From Rhizobiaceae bacterium (lineage in GTDB: Bacteria > Pseudomonadota > Alphaproteobacteria > Rhizobiales > Rhizobiaceae): a stretch of DNA of 64,000 nucleotides. Positions 51,641 through 60,184 of this stretch are shown here, one piece after another. The notes beneath the pieces were generated by a model. The model searched no databases, was not told where the DNA came from, and saw only the letters and a program-made list of their open reading frames with translations. The position numbers and the translations under genes are program-made. The stretch's first letter is position 1. Each line of letters begins with the position of its first letter. The stretch spans positions 21,034 through 85,033 of the forward strand of contig CAJPFN010000012.1 of the NCBI GenBank assembly GCA_905339215.1. The letters are read 5' to 3'.

Positions 51641-54288
51641 CGCGCGTTCCATATATTGGCGAAGTCGCCGAAAGCACGGGCCAGCGCGGCCTGCTTGATT
51701 TGGAAATACATCGTTGGCGACGCCGGCAGCGCCAGTCGCAAGTCGTTCCAGTCCTCACGCGCATCCGGTCCCGGCAAAGCGACGCCGCGGTTCAGAAGGT
51801 CGATCGCTGACGTGACATGCGCGCCGATGTCGGCGATCGCCTGGTCGACGTCGGGCAGCCGGTATGGCTTGGGCTGGTCGGCGCCCAGGAACACCAGCCG
51901 GGCGATGACCCGCGGATCGTCCGGCACCAGCTGGCGCGCCGCGATCGCATAAAGGACGCGCTGCAGCTCGGCGCCGCGACCCAGCACGATCTCGTCGGCC
52001 TTCGTCGGCTCGGCGCCGGTCTTGTAGTCGGACACCCGCACGCCGTTGCGCGCCGCGTTGTAGTCGACCCGATCGATGCTGCCGCGGATCCGGACGGCCG
52101 TGCCTGGGATGATCACCTGCGCCGTTGGCGGCCACAGGAATTTCGGGTCGGCCGCCGCCTCCGTTTGGCCGAACGCCAGCTCGGTCCAGCTGCGCGTGCC
52201 AGGCTGAAACGCCTCGTCGAGCGTCAAAGCCTTCAGCGCGAGCTCGCGCGCTGCGTCGAGCGTGTGCCTCCATAGCAGAAGCGGCGGGGTCGAGCGCTCG
52301 AGCGGCCATTGGGCGCCGATCGCGGCGCACGCGGCGTCGAGCGCCGCTTCGATCTCGTGGCGGGCGGCCTTCTCATAGCCCGGGCCAGCTTCGAGCGCGT
52401 CGACCGCGCGCTTCAGAACGTCATGGATCAGCTCACCATAGGTGCGGGCATCGAGCGACAGCGGCTGCTCATCCTCGACCAGCGAACGCCACCCCAGGGC
52501 GTAGCGCCAGACAAAAGCCAGCGGATCGCGCAGCATGACGCGCAGAGAGGTCGCCGACTGAACGTCACCAATCGCTCGGGCCATCATCGGATGATTGGCC
52601 CGAACGCGACCGTCGTGGCCGGTCACGCCGGGGTTTCGCCAGTCCCGCCAGCAGGCATCAGCGATGCGCACCGACGGAGAGTTTGCCGCCTCCGGCGGCC
52701 GCGCAAGCAGGCGGTCGGCGGCGCTGAAAGCGTGGCCTGGGATGCGGGCACGCTTAAGGGCGGTGGTATTGGCGCCCTGCGGCACGAGCGGGCTTGCAGC
52801 CTGCAGGCCGCCCTGCGCGTTGCGGCGGCTTCGCGACAACACCAAGCCTCCGGTCGCATACGCGCAGACGAGCTCGAATGCGCGTCGGTCGTGGTCGCTG
52901 ATCGACTCGGCGTCCAACGCCTCGCGCGACAGGATGTGGCTCGGCATCAGCGGATCCTCGCCGGCGCGGCGCGGCCAGGACCGCGTCGTCAGCCCCAGCA
53001 GCCGCACGAACGGCCGTGGCGCCGCGGCCAGATGACTCGCGGGGCACCAGACCGCGCAGGCGCCCGGGTCGCGGCCGTCGGGCAGGCGAAGTTCTTGCAG
53101 CGAGAATTCGAGCGCCTCCGGCGGCGCGCGCCGAAGCGCATCCGCCCAGAGCGCACGCGCGGCGGCGCCGAGCACCCGGTCGCCGGCTTCGGCGGCGGCT
53201 GCGGAACCTCGGGCGAGCAGCTCCAGCACCGGCGTCACGAGCGGGCGCATGTCGACGCCGTCGACCTTTCGCGCGTGCGCGTCGTCCAGGGCCCGACGCC
53301 ATTGATCGAGCTCAAAGAGCGCAGCGCCCGGCCCCAGGCCCTCGGACCAGGTCTGCGGGAGCGCCTCCAAGGCCCGACTGCGCCCGGCCGCGTGGCCGAA
53401 CAGCCGGCGGACGCGATCCTGGCTCAATCCGTTGCGCAGGACGTCGGCCAGCGCGGCGCACGCCTGACCCTCGCGCGAGGCCAGCGCGGGCACCCCGTGC
53501 GAGAAGTGCACAGGCAGGCCCGCGTCGGTGGCCAGCACCAGCATGTGCTCGTCCCAATCCGCGGTCGCGGTCGCGCACACCGCGATCTCGTCCGGGCGTG
53601 CCCGCCCCGACGCGATAAGCTCACGCACCCACCGCAAGGCCTCCACCACTTCGGCACGCGGCGCTGCGCAGGAGACGACTTCCGGCGCGGCCGGCGTGGG
53701 CCGCTCATCGCTCCGTACCTCGCCGGCGAACCAGGCGACCCCGGCGTCGCCGGGATTTCGCCAGCTGAGCGGCACGACACGGGCCAGGGCGGCCAACAGA
53801 GGGCGCCAGACTGGCGCGACCTGTGCGACGCGATCGAGCTCGACTGGCCCGAGCACTGCAGGAGCGTGCGGCACGCGCCGCAGGGCCGCATCGCGGAGAT
53901 CGCGCGAGGTGAGCACGCCTGCAGGCAGATTTTCCTGCACCCGTGCCTCGATCATCGCGAGATCCTGAAGCCGCGCGCTCTCATGGGCGCGGTCGGCCAA
54001 GGAGAAATCAGCGTTCCACAATCGTGTCAGGGTCCACGCCGCGGAACGGGTCATACCCGGAAGGCTTCGGATGCTCTCTAGGTTGATGAAGCCGCCTGCC
54101 TCGAGCGCCGACCGGATTGCAGGATCGAGATCCTGCGATCGGGCCGGCCGCACGAAACCGCCAGCCAGCCGAGCCGCCAGTTGCGGCAGCGTCGTGATCT
54201 GCACGCCGGCTTCGGCGTTCCGGGCGGCCACAACAAGCCTCATGCGGAAGGCGAGCGGTCCTTCAACGACAACGGTCCGGCGATTCAT
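51637..54288 (-). CDS. AddB-like PD-(D/E)XK nuclease family protein
   Basis: 883 residues. The C-terminal nuclease core: QSATSLRVMLRDPLAFVWRY, TYGELIHDVLKRAV and IRGSIDRVDYNAARNGVRVS followed by DYKTGAEPTKADEI, with the D...DxK set. The N-terminal inactive-helicase region has no Walker A, and I see no four-cysteine iron-sulfur cluster found in Bacillus AddB. It matches the diverged AddB of alphaproteobacteria in size and pairs with the overlapping AddA-like gene. Confidence 0.85.
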   Translation of the reverse strand: MNRRTVVVEGPLAFRMRLVVAARNAEAGVQITTLPQLAARLAGGFVRPARSQDLDPAIRSALEAGGFINLESIRSLPGMTRSAAWTLTRLWNADFSLADRAHESARLQDLAMIEARVQENLPAGVLTSRDLRDAALRRVPHAPAVLGPVELDRVAQVAPVWRPLLAALARVVPLSWRNPGDAGVAWFAGEVRSDERPTPAAPEVVSCAAPRAEVVEALRWVRELIASGRARPDEIAVCATATADWDEHMLVLATDAGLPVHFSHGVPALASREGQACAALADVLRNGLSQDRVRRLFGHAAGRSRALEALPQTWSEGLGPGAALFELDQWRRALDDAHARKVDGVDMRPLVTPVLELLARGSAAAAEAGDRVLGAAARALWADALRRAPPEALEFSLQELRLPDGRDPGACAVWCPASHLAAAPRPFVRLLGLTTRSWPRRAGEDPLMPSHILSREALDAESISDHDRRAFELVCAYATGGLVLSRSRRNAQGGLQAASPLVPQGANTTALKRARIPGHAFSAADRLLARPPEAANSPSVRIADACWRDWRNPGVTGHDGRVRANHPMMARAIGDVQSATSLRVMLRDPLAFVWRYALGWRSLVEDEQPLSLDARTYGELIHDVLKRAVDALEAGPGYEKAARHEIEAALDAACAAIGAQWPLERSTPPLLLWRHTLDAARELALKALTLDEAFQPGTRSWTELAFGQTEAAADPKFLWPPTAQVIIPGTAVRIRGSIDRVDYNAARNGVRVSDYKTGAEPTKADEIVLGRGAELQRVLYAIAARQLVPDDPRVIARLVFLGADQPKPYRLPDVDQAIADIGAHVTSAIDLLNRGVALPGPDAREDWNDLRLALPASPTMYFQIKQAALARAFGDFANIWNAR

Positions 54289-54336
54289 CGTCCCCCTCTT
54301 TCCCCTCTTGGTCGCGAGTTCTTCGTCGTTGGGTCG

Positions 54337-55038
54337 TCAGCTTTCGCTATCCGCCATGTCGGCACCGACGTCGTCTTGGCCGCCGGCGAACTCTGGCAAT
54401 ATGTCGCCGGCCAACAGCCTTTCTTTCGACAGCAGCCCGGCGTCTTCCAGCGCCTCAAAATCCGGCAGGTCGCGCAGCGTGTCGAGCCCGAACTCGAGCA
54501 GGAATTCCTTGGTCGTCACATAGGTGTAGGGCGCACCCGGCGTCGGGCTGCGCGGTCCTGAGGCGATCAATTTGGCGCCGCGCAGATGGCCGATCAGGTC
54601 GCGAGAAACTTCCTTGCCAAAGAAGGACGACAATTCCGCGCGCGTGATCGGCTGGAAGTAGGCGATGCACATCAGCACGAGCACTTCGGACTGCGTCAAG
54701 TCGGTCGCCTTCTCAGCTCCGCCGACCGCGGCGCGGATGGCGTCGGCATAGGCGGGGCGCGTCAGGTGCTTCCAGCCACCGGCGACGGCGACTAGGTCGT
54801 AGGGCCGGCCGCGCAGTTCTTCCCGGATGTCGTCGATCAGAAGATCGATGCTGCAGCTCTTGCCGACGATGCGCGCCAGCGTTTCGCGCCCGACCGGTTC
54901 GCTGGCGGCAAAGATCGTGACCTCAACGCGGTTCATCCACTCGCGCCAGCGCGCCTCCGGGGGCAGATGATCCAACTCTCGATCGAACAGGGCATCTTCG
55001 TCCGCCCTGCCCCCCCGTTTGCGCGCAGCCTCCGCCAT
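54337..55038 (-). CDS. scpB: ScpB-like SMC accessory protein
   Basis: 233 residues. ScpB-type winged helices: MNRVEVTIFAASEPVGRETL, AVAGGWKHLTRPAYADAIRA, QSEVLVLMCIAYFQPITRAE, IGHLRGAKLIASGPRSPTPG and APYTYVTTKEFLLEFGLDTL with DLPDF. In condensin, ScpB dimers bind ScpA to work with SMC. No scpA or smc gene is adjacent, so this is an orphan copy. It lies between the AddB-like and DUF1403 genes, 5 bp downstream of the latter, so it is co-transcribed. Acidic extra residues at the C-terminus are unusual. Confidence 0.88.
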   Translation of the reverse strand: MAEAARKRGGRADEDALFDRELDHLPPEARWREWMNRVEVTIFAASEPVGRETLARIVGKSCSIDLLIDDIREELRGRPYDLVAVAGGWKHLTRPAYADAIRAAVGGAEKATDLTQSEVLVLMCIAYFQPITRAELSSFFGKEVSRDLIGHLRGAKLIASGPRSPTPGAPYTYVTTKEFLLEFGLDTLRDLPDFEALEDAGLLSKERLLAGDILPEFAGGQDDVGADMADSES

Positions 55039-55043
55039 TGTCT

Positions 55044-56069
55044 TTACAGCCCGTAGATGCGGAAGGTCGGCCGGCCCGACAGTTCGCGCACAGCGCCGAA
55101 TTCGACCAGCCGATCGAATAGGCGACGCAGGCCGCGGTCGCTCATGCCAGCGATTTTCTCGGACGCAACGATAGCGTCATGGGACAAAAGCTTGTCGACG
55201 ACGGTATCGGCCGCCTTGGCCCTGAGTTTTGGCGCGACCGCGAGCAGCCGATCCGCCCTGCGCCCGAGTTCGGCGAACAGGTCGACGGCTCGGAGCGCGG
55301 CGCGGGCCTGCGCGGCCAGCAGGCTCTTCGCCTGCTCAGCTCCTACTTCTATTCCGGTTGTTGCAATGGGAAGAGCTGGCCGACGTGAACGACCCGATCC
55401 CATCGCATTGACATCCACACCGAGCAGCGGCACAGCACGCGGCCAACCGCAGCGCTGTGCGACAAGAGCGTCGGCAAGCCAGGCGCCGACGGCGCGCCCA
55501 AAACCTTGGCGCTCGGCGGCAATGAAGGCGCCAGCCACCATCTCGACCATCCCGCCTCTGGTAAGCCGGAGGAGTTCGCCTGCCAGATCGCCCAGCGCCT
55601 CGTCGTGGGGTGCGTGACCAAATTCCTCTAGCACAGCGCCAATGTTCTTTCTGGTCAGCAGATCTTCCGACGGCCGTGTTGCGAACCGGCGCCAGCCCAA
55701 AAATATGCGGCCGGCGGGGCCGACCTCGTCCCCCGGCCGCGTGAGCAGAACGGCGTCGCGCAGCGCATTTTCATCTTCGACGCGTCCCGCCTGCTTCGCC
55801 GCTACCACGGCGGCCGCAAGCGCCAGGCGCTGCCGCCATGCGCCGGCCCACCGCTCCTGGCGGCGGATGCTCGCATCGAGGGCGCCGATGGCGGCGCCGG
55901 CTATGAGCGCCACATCCTCAAGGCTGTGCACGGCAAGGCTTTGCGCGTCCGGTACGGCACGGCGCAGCCAGCCAGGCAATGCAATTGCCGGCATAGCCAC
56001 GGCGGCTCCAAGCGTTGGCGCTTGCTGACGCGACAGTGATTTCGGACGCAGAATCATCGAAAGCAGCAT
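55044..56069 (-). CDS. DUF1403 family protein
   Basis: 341 residues. I recognise this as the DUF1403 family from its N-terminal VPDAQSLAVHSLEDVALIAG, GAALGALDASIRRQERWAGA-like segment, and the middle RPSEDLLTRKNIGAVLEEFG. The C-terminal segment SRDRGLRRLFDRLV-like region resembles a winged helix (GMSDRGLRRLFDRLVEFGAV). The family occurs on alphaproteobacterial plasmids next to scpB and integrase genes. The function is unknown. It starts the four-gene minus-strand unit that continues into ScpB-like, AddB-like and AddA-like genes. Confidence 0.8.
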   Translation of the reverse strand: MLLSMILRPKSLSRQQAPTLGAAVAMPAIALPGWLRRAVPDAQSLAVHSLEDVALIAGAAIGALDASIRRQERWAGAWRQRLALAAAVVAAKQAGRVEDENALRDAVLLTRPGDEVGPAGRIFLGWRRFATRPSEDLLTRKNIGAVLEEFGHAPHDEALGDLAGELLRLTRGGMVEMVAGAFIAAERQGFGRAVGAWLADALVAQRCGWPRAVPLLGVDVNAMGSGRSRRPALPIATTGIEVGAEQAKSLLAAQARAALRAVDLFAELGRRADRLLAVAPKLRAKAADTVVDKLLSHDAIVASEKIAGMSDRGLRRLFDRLVEFGAVRELSGRPTFRIYGL

Positions 56070-56133
56070 GAATCATGGCGGCGCTTTTAGCAACAGAATT
56101 GCGCAAAAACCGCCGCGCCTGTCGCACGTCAAT

Positions 56134-56167
56134 AACGACCGATAATCTTGCATTATCGGTCGTTTTT
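56134..56167. terminator. Strong hairpin between DUF1403 and the antitoxin gene
   Basis: AACGACCGATAAT (56134-56146) and ATTATCGGTCGTT (56152-56164) form a perfect 13-bp stem with a five-base loop. On the plus strand it runs into TTTTT; on the minus strand it follows the antitoxin stop by about 10 bp. It therefore acts as a terminator for the toxin-antitoxin transcript or marks a boundary with the DUF1403 promoter. It could also be an operator, given its symmetry. Confidence 0.6.
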
Positions 56168-56176
56168 GAAAGACGC

Positions 56177-56497
56177 TTATCCCAGCACTTCAAGCCCGTG
56201 CTTTTCGACAACAGTCAGCAGCTTCAGCGCCATGCTCGGCCGCTTGGCGCCGGTTTCCCACTTTTGCACCGTCGATTCCGACGTGTTCAAATGGCGCGCG
56301 AACACCGGCTGACTGACGTGATTGCGCTCACGCAGCGCCTTGATCTGCTTGGCGTCAAATGTCGTCGGCCGGGACAGGCAGGCCTCGTCAAAGGAGCGCA
56401 GGGTCTGCTTGTCGACCGTGCCGGCACGCACCATATCCTCGACCGCGCTGTGGATGGCCTCAAAGGCATCGCTCTTGAATTTTCCTTTAGTGGCCAT
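56177..56497 (-). CDS. HigA2/NadS-type HTH antitoxin
   Basis: About 106 residues from ATG 56497, overlapping the toxin 3' end. The C-terminal HTH is FDAKQIKALRERNHVSQPVF, ARHLNTSESTVQKWETGAKR and PSMALKLLTVVEKHGLEV. The N-terminal part (FKSDAFEAIHSAVEDMVRAG) is the usual toxin-binding region. The order toxin then antitoxin is typical of HigBA. The toxin gene is damaged at its 5' end, so this may now be an orphan repressor. Confidence 0.9.
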   Translation of the reverse strand: MATKGKFKSDAFEAIHSAVEDMVRAGTVDKQTLRSFDEACLSRPTTFDAKQIKALRERNHVSQPVFARHLNTSESTVQKWETGAKRPSMALKLLTVVEKHGLEVLG

Positions 56498-56807
56498 CAG
56501 CAATCTCCATCAACGCCCCGGCATTCAGTTCCGCATCTACATCCGCCGCGGATTTGCGCCTGTAGAGCGCTGCCAGCTCGCGGAACGCCCGCAATTCATC
56601 CTCATCGATGTTCGCCCGGTCCTGCTTGGCGAACAGATAGACGTAAACCCAGAACTCACCGCTTCTGGCGAGCAGGATCGAGCGAAACCGATTGTCGCCG
56701 AGCCGCTTCTTGAAAACGCCTCCCCCCAGATCGTCAGCCTTACCCTGCGCCGCCTCCCTCGCCGCTCGCAGCAGCGTGGCGTCTGGAAGCCGTGCCTTCC
56801 AGTCTCG
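56487..56807 (-). pseudogene. RelE/HigB-type toxin, 5' end lost
   Basis: The minus frame from 56807 to TAA 56487 encodes LLRAAREAAQGKADDLGGGV, FKKRLGDNRFRSILLARSGE, FWVYVYLFAKQDRANIDEDE and LRAFRELAALYRRKSAADVD, the toxin core. An in-frame TGA at 56808-56810 precedes it, no ATG or GTG lies in the first 60 codons, and an upstream frame would need a one-base correction near 56800. The usual first 15-20 residues are therefore missing. The break coincides with the start region of the divergent integrase, suggesting damage during integration. Confidence 0.55.
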
Positions 56808-56869
56808 TCATAGACATGCCTGCCCGAACGAATATCATAGGCGTCGGTGAACCGCGCGAACGCAAAGAA

Positions 56870-58012
56870 ATGGCCATGGACGGGACTGAAGAAGACCTCC
56901 CCGACATCGTTGAGTTGGTTCGCGCCATGGGCATGCCTACGCCTGACGAGGCATTGCCGAGAAGTCAGGGCAAGGTCCCCTCCCCTGCCCTACCCGACAC
57001 TGACTCTCGTGGCGGCACGCGTCTGCCTGGCCACCTTGAGGACCTGGCCGGCCGTGCGCGGGACTACGTCGAAGCAGCCAGCTCGGCGAACACGCGCCGC
57101 GCCTACGCTTCCGACTGGCGTCACTTCGCCAGCTGGTGCCGACGGCAAGGTGTAGAAATGTTTCCACCAGATCCTCAGGTGGTGGGGCTCTACATCACCG
57201 CCTGTGCGTCCGGCAAAGCGACTGGAGACAAAAGGCCGACCTCCGTCTCGACAATCGAGCGCCGACTTTCGTCGCTCTCTTGGAATTTTGCACAGCGCGG
57301 CCAGCCACTCGATCGCAAGGACCGGCATATCGCCACCGTCATGGCAGGCATCCGGAACAAACACGCCTCCCCGCCCCGGCAGAAGGAAGCTGTGCTGCCA
57401 GAAGATTTGATTGCGATGCTGGAAACGCTCGACCGCGGCACCCTCCGCGGCCTGCGTGATCGGGCCATGTTGCTGCTAGGCTTCGCCGGCGGCCTGCGCC
57501 GTTCGGAGATCGTCGGTCTCGACATTGGCCGCGACCAGACAGACGATGGGCGCGGCTGGGCGGAGGTTTTGGACAAGGGAATACTGGTGACGCTGCGCGG
57601 CAAGACGGGTTGGCGCGAGGTCGAGATCGGCCGCGGCTCCTCCGATGCCACCTGCCCGGTCGTAGCCGTGCAAACCTGGCTGAAGTTTGCGCGTATTGCC
57701 CATGGGCCCCTGTTCCGCCGGGTGACGGGTCAGGGCAAGGTCGTGGGATCGGAGAGGCTTAACGACCAGGAGGTCGCGCGTCTCGTGAAGCGGACGGCGC
57801 TCGCCGCCGGTGTCCGCGGCGATCTGCCGGAGGGCCAACGCGGCAAGCTGTTCGCCGGGCACTCGCTTCGGTCTGGCCTCGCCTCCTCGGCCGAGGTCGA
57901 TGAGCGGTTTGTGCAAAAACAGCTCGGTCATGCCTCTGCGGAGATGACGCGCAAATACCAACGACGGCGCGACCGCTTTCGCGTCAATCTCACCAAGGCG
58001 TCGGGATTGTAG
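56870..58012 (+). CDS. Tyrosine recombinase/integrase
   Basis: About 380 residues from ATG 56870. It has a SAM-like core-binding domain (SSANTRRAYASDWRHFASWC) and a catalytic domain with Arg in GFAGGLRRSEIVGLDIG, Lys in LRGKTGW, His-x-x-Arg in FAGHSLRSGLASSAEV, His in KQLGHASAEMTRKYQRR and the Tyr nucleophile in the same segment. The set of R-H-R-H-Y is complete, so it should be active. It is divergent from the damaged toxin-antitoxin locus. It may resolve plasmid multimers or have moved the adjacent defence block. Confidence 0.92.
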   Translation: MAMDGTEEDLPDIVELVRAMGMPTPDEALPRSQGKVPSPALPDTDSRGGTRLPGHLEDLAGRARDYVEAASSANTRRAYASDWRHFASWCRRQGVEMFPPDPQVVGLYITACASGKATGDKRPTSVSTIERRLSSLSWNFAQRGQPLDRKDRHIATVMAGIRNKHASPPRQKEAVLPEDLIAMLETLDRGTLRGLRDRAMLLLGFAGGLRRSEIVGLDIGRDQTDDGRGWAEVLDKGILVTLRGKTGWREVEIGRGSSDATCPVVAVQTWLKFARIAHGPLFRRVTGQGKVVGSERLNDQEVARLVKRTALAAGVRGDLPEGQRGKLFAGHSLRSGLASSAEVDERFVQKQLGHASAEMTRKYQRRRDRFRVNLTKASGL

Positions 58013-58699
58013 CGAATGCGAACGCGTTCTTTCAACGAAGTCGAAATATACGCTGTCGGCACCTAGGCGACTTTCGCGCTTGCAAGGCAAATGGGTATTG
58101 GGTTGACAGCCGAGTTGAGATTTCCGACGACGGCACTCGGTTTGCGGCCAACAAATTAGACGCTCATTCAAATTGCGGAAGCGTTCTCTGGAGCGATGAC
58201 GTCGCTGCGCGCCGTTGCCCTTGAGCCCTGTTGGATAACTGAGGTCATTGCGACCGTCCATACAGGTGATGAATTCCGCTTCAGATGCTTCGGCGCCAAA
58301 GACATGGTCGGCGAGTCGAATCGGCACCTACTTACGAGCTACCCGGAACGGCCGGAAGTCTTCTGGAGATACGCTAGCGTTTCCCATTTCTTCCACGCGC
58401 CGCCGTCCTGCATGCATCGGGCGGCGCTTCCCGATCCGTCTGTGAGTCACCCGTCGAAATCTTCGGGGGCTAGGGCGTCCATTAGACCAAGACGACGCGC
58501 CGTCTCGGTTCCTAGAGGGAGTGTATGTGGTTTCGAATTCGTCGCGGAACGCCCTTGATCAGCGAACTGGCCCCGGAAACGCTCTATGGAAGTTCGATCC
58601 CGTGGCGGCCCGCAAGCGAAAGGATATCAGATGCAATAAGGAATTCGTTCTCTTAGCAGGATACAAGGCTGCGGGCGCCGTCGCTTGCTGCCTTGATGA

Positions 58700-58715
58700 G
58701 TTGCACGTGTACAAC
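58700..58715. promoter_or_regulatory. parS-like palindrome 1
   Basis: GTTGCACGTGTACAAC has four-base outer arms (GTTG/CAAC) and a near-palindromic core. A second version lies 124 bp away. In repABC plasmids RepB binds 16-bp palindromes with GTT...AAC ends near the operon to segregate the plasmid. The location about 300 bp upstream of repA fits. Confidence 0.6.
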
Positions 58716-58823
58716 CCGAAGATTTCCCAGCGGCCTTTGACAAGGGTCATCATCCGCTCAAACGGCTGAGCGCGGACTCACAAAGTGAGTACGTCGATTG
58801 CGTGGAATCGGTGATGGGATCGA

Positions 58824-58839
58824 GTTGCACACGTACAAC
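58824..58839. promoter_or_regulatory. parS-like palindrome 2
   Basis: GTTGCACACGTACAAC differs from copy 1 at two central bases only, keeping GTTGCAC and GTACAAC. Flanks GA/TC extend the symmetry. It lies about 160 bp upstream of the repA start and is likely a second RepB binding site, or a RepA operator. Confidence 0.6.
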
Positions 58840-59000
58840 TCGGTTGCCGCCGACGAACAGGCGTTAACTTTCTGTTAGCTTTAAAAGGTTTGCCATCAAT
58901 CTCCGAATCTGGCTTATTTCATCAGCGCATTTTTGGTGTTGACGTCGAAATAAGCGCAGATGTCGGGGACAAAGTCTTGGTGAACGCAAATCTCAACGCT

Positions 59001-60182
59001 ATGGACGCAGTCGTTCCGACTTTGCGTAGCCAGATCATGGCTGACGCTAATGAGTTGTCGCGTCAGTTGCAGGCGCATCAGCAGCGAACTTTCCCCCCGA
59101 CTTCCCAGAAGTCAATTCGCCTTTTCACGCCGGCCGAGGCGGCTGATTTCATTGGCATACATGAGGGCTATCTTCGCCAGATCGTCGCCGAGGGCCACGG
59201 CCCGGAACCCCTACCAAATGGCAGGCGCCTGTATTCCGTTGCCGATATCGAAAGCCTTCGGCTCGTTCTCGACGAGGGTGGGAAGGGGACTCCAAAATAT
59301 GTCCGGCACCGCCGCGCTGGAGAGAAGCTCCAGATCGTCAGCGTAATGAATTTCAAGGGCGGCTCAGGGAAGACCACGACCTCCGCGCATCTTGCCCAGT
59401 ATCTCGCGCTGCGTGGATATCGGGCTCTGGCGATTGATCTCGATCCTCAGGCGTCATTGTCGGCGCTTTTCGGTCACCAACCCGAACTGGATGTCGGCGA
59501 CGGAGAAACGCTTTACGGGGCCATTCGCTATGATGAGAGCCGTCGTCACATCTCCGAAATTGTCCGCGAAACGTATACGCCTGGCTTGCACTGTGTGCCG
59601 GGCAATTTGGAATTGATGGAATTCGAGCATACGACGCCGAAGGCGCTGGCCGAGCGCACAGATAATTCGATGTTCTTTTCACGGATCGGGGAAAGCCTCG
59701 CCGATATCGAAAGCGCATACGACGTCGTGATCATCGATTGCCCTCCTCAGCTCGGTTTCCTGACGCTGTCAGCGCTCTGCGCTGCTACCGCGGTGCTGAT
59801 TACCGTCCACCCACAGATGCTTGACGTCATGAGCATGAGCCAGTTCCTAACCATGACAGGAGACCTCCTGACCGTCGTCGAGAATGCGGGCGGCAGCACC
59901 GAATACGATTGGATGCGCTATCTGGTAACTCGTTACGAGCCGAACGATGGCCCACAGTCACAGATGGCGGGCTTTATGCGGTCCATTTTCGGTCAGCGGG
60001 TCCTGGAGCACTCAATGCTGAAATCTACAGCGATTTCGGACGCCGGGTTGACCAAGCAGACGCTCTACGAAGTCGAAAAATCGGCCTTCACCCGCGGTAC
60101 CTACGATCGTGCCTTGGACTCCTTGACGCAGGTAAATGGAGAAATCGAAGGGCTCATCCGCTCTACGTGGGGGAGGAAGTAG
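59001..60182 (+). CDS. repA: Plasmid partitioning protein RepA (ParA family)
   Basis: About 393 residues from ATG 59001; GTG 58980 and a TTG at 58890 are alternatives. The N-terminal HTH-like part (LFTPAEAADFIGIHEGYLRQ) is followed by a ParA ATPase with KGGSGKTTTS (Walker A, deviant-type VMNFKGGSGKT), DLDPQASLSALFGHQP and VIIDCPPQLGFLTLSAL. RepA with RepB segregates the replicon and represses the operon. It is first in repABC, followed by repB after 2 bp. Confidence 0.92.
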   Translation: MDAVVPTLRSQIMADANELSRQLQAHQQRTFPPTSQKSIRLFTPAEAADFIGIHEGYLRQIVAEGHGPEPLPNGRRLYSVADIESLRLVLDEGGKGTPKYVRHRRAGEKLQIVSVMNFKGGSGKTTTSAHLAQYLALRGYRALAIDLDPQASLSALFGHQPELDVGDGETLYGAIRYDESRRHISEIVRETYTPGLHCVPGNLELMEFEHTTPKALAERTDNSMFFSRIGESLADIESAYDVVIIDCPPQLGFLTLSALCAATAVLITVHPQMLDVMSMSQFLTMTGDLLTVVENAGGSTEYDWMRYLVTRYEPNDGPQSQMAGFMRSIFGQRVLEHSMLKSTAISDAGLTKQTLYEVEKSAFTRGTYDRALDSLTQVNGEIEGLIRSTWGRK

Positions 60183-60184
60183 CC

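Larger units (their letters stand above)
58013..58979. other. Intergenic region upstream of repA
   Basis: No gene is supported in this roughly 970-bp gap. It contains the two parS-like palindromes (58700-58715 and 58824-58839) and presumably the repA promoter. Several short frames are open on both strands but none has a domain I recognise. Confidence 0.5.

Noticed and set aside
48314..54288. Chromosomal addAB
   Set aside because: The pair is diverged and flanked by plasmid-type DUF1403, toxin-antitoxin and repABC genes, so it is an accessory copy.
59909..60184. N-terminal extension of the repB frame
   Set aside because: It overlaps the repA 3' end out of frame; ATG 60185 gives the standard RepB start.
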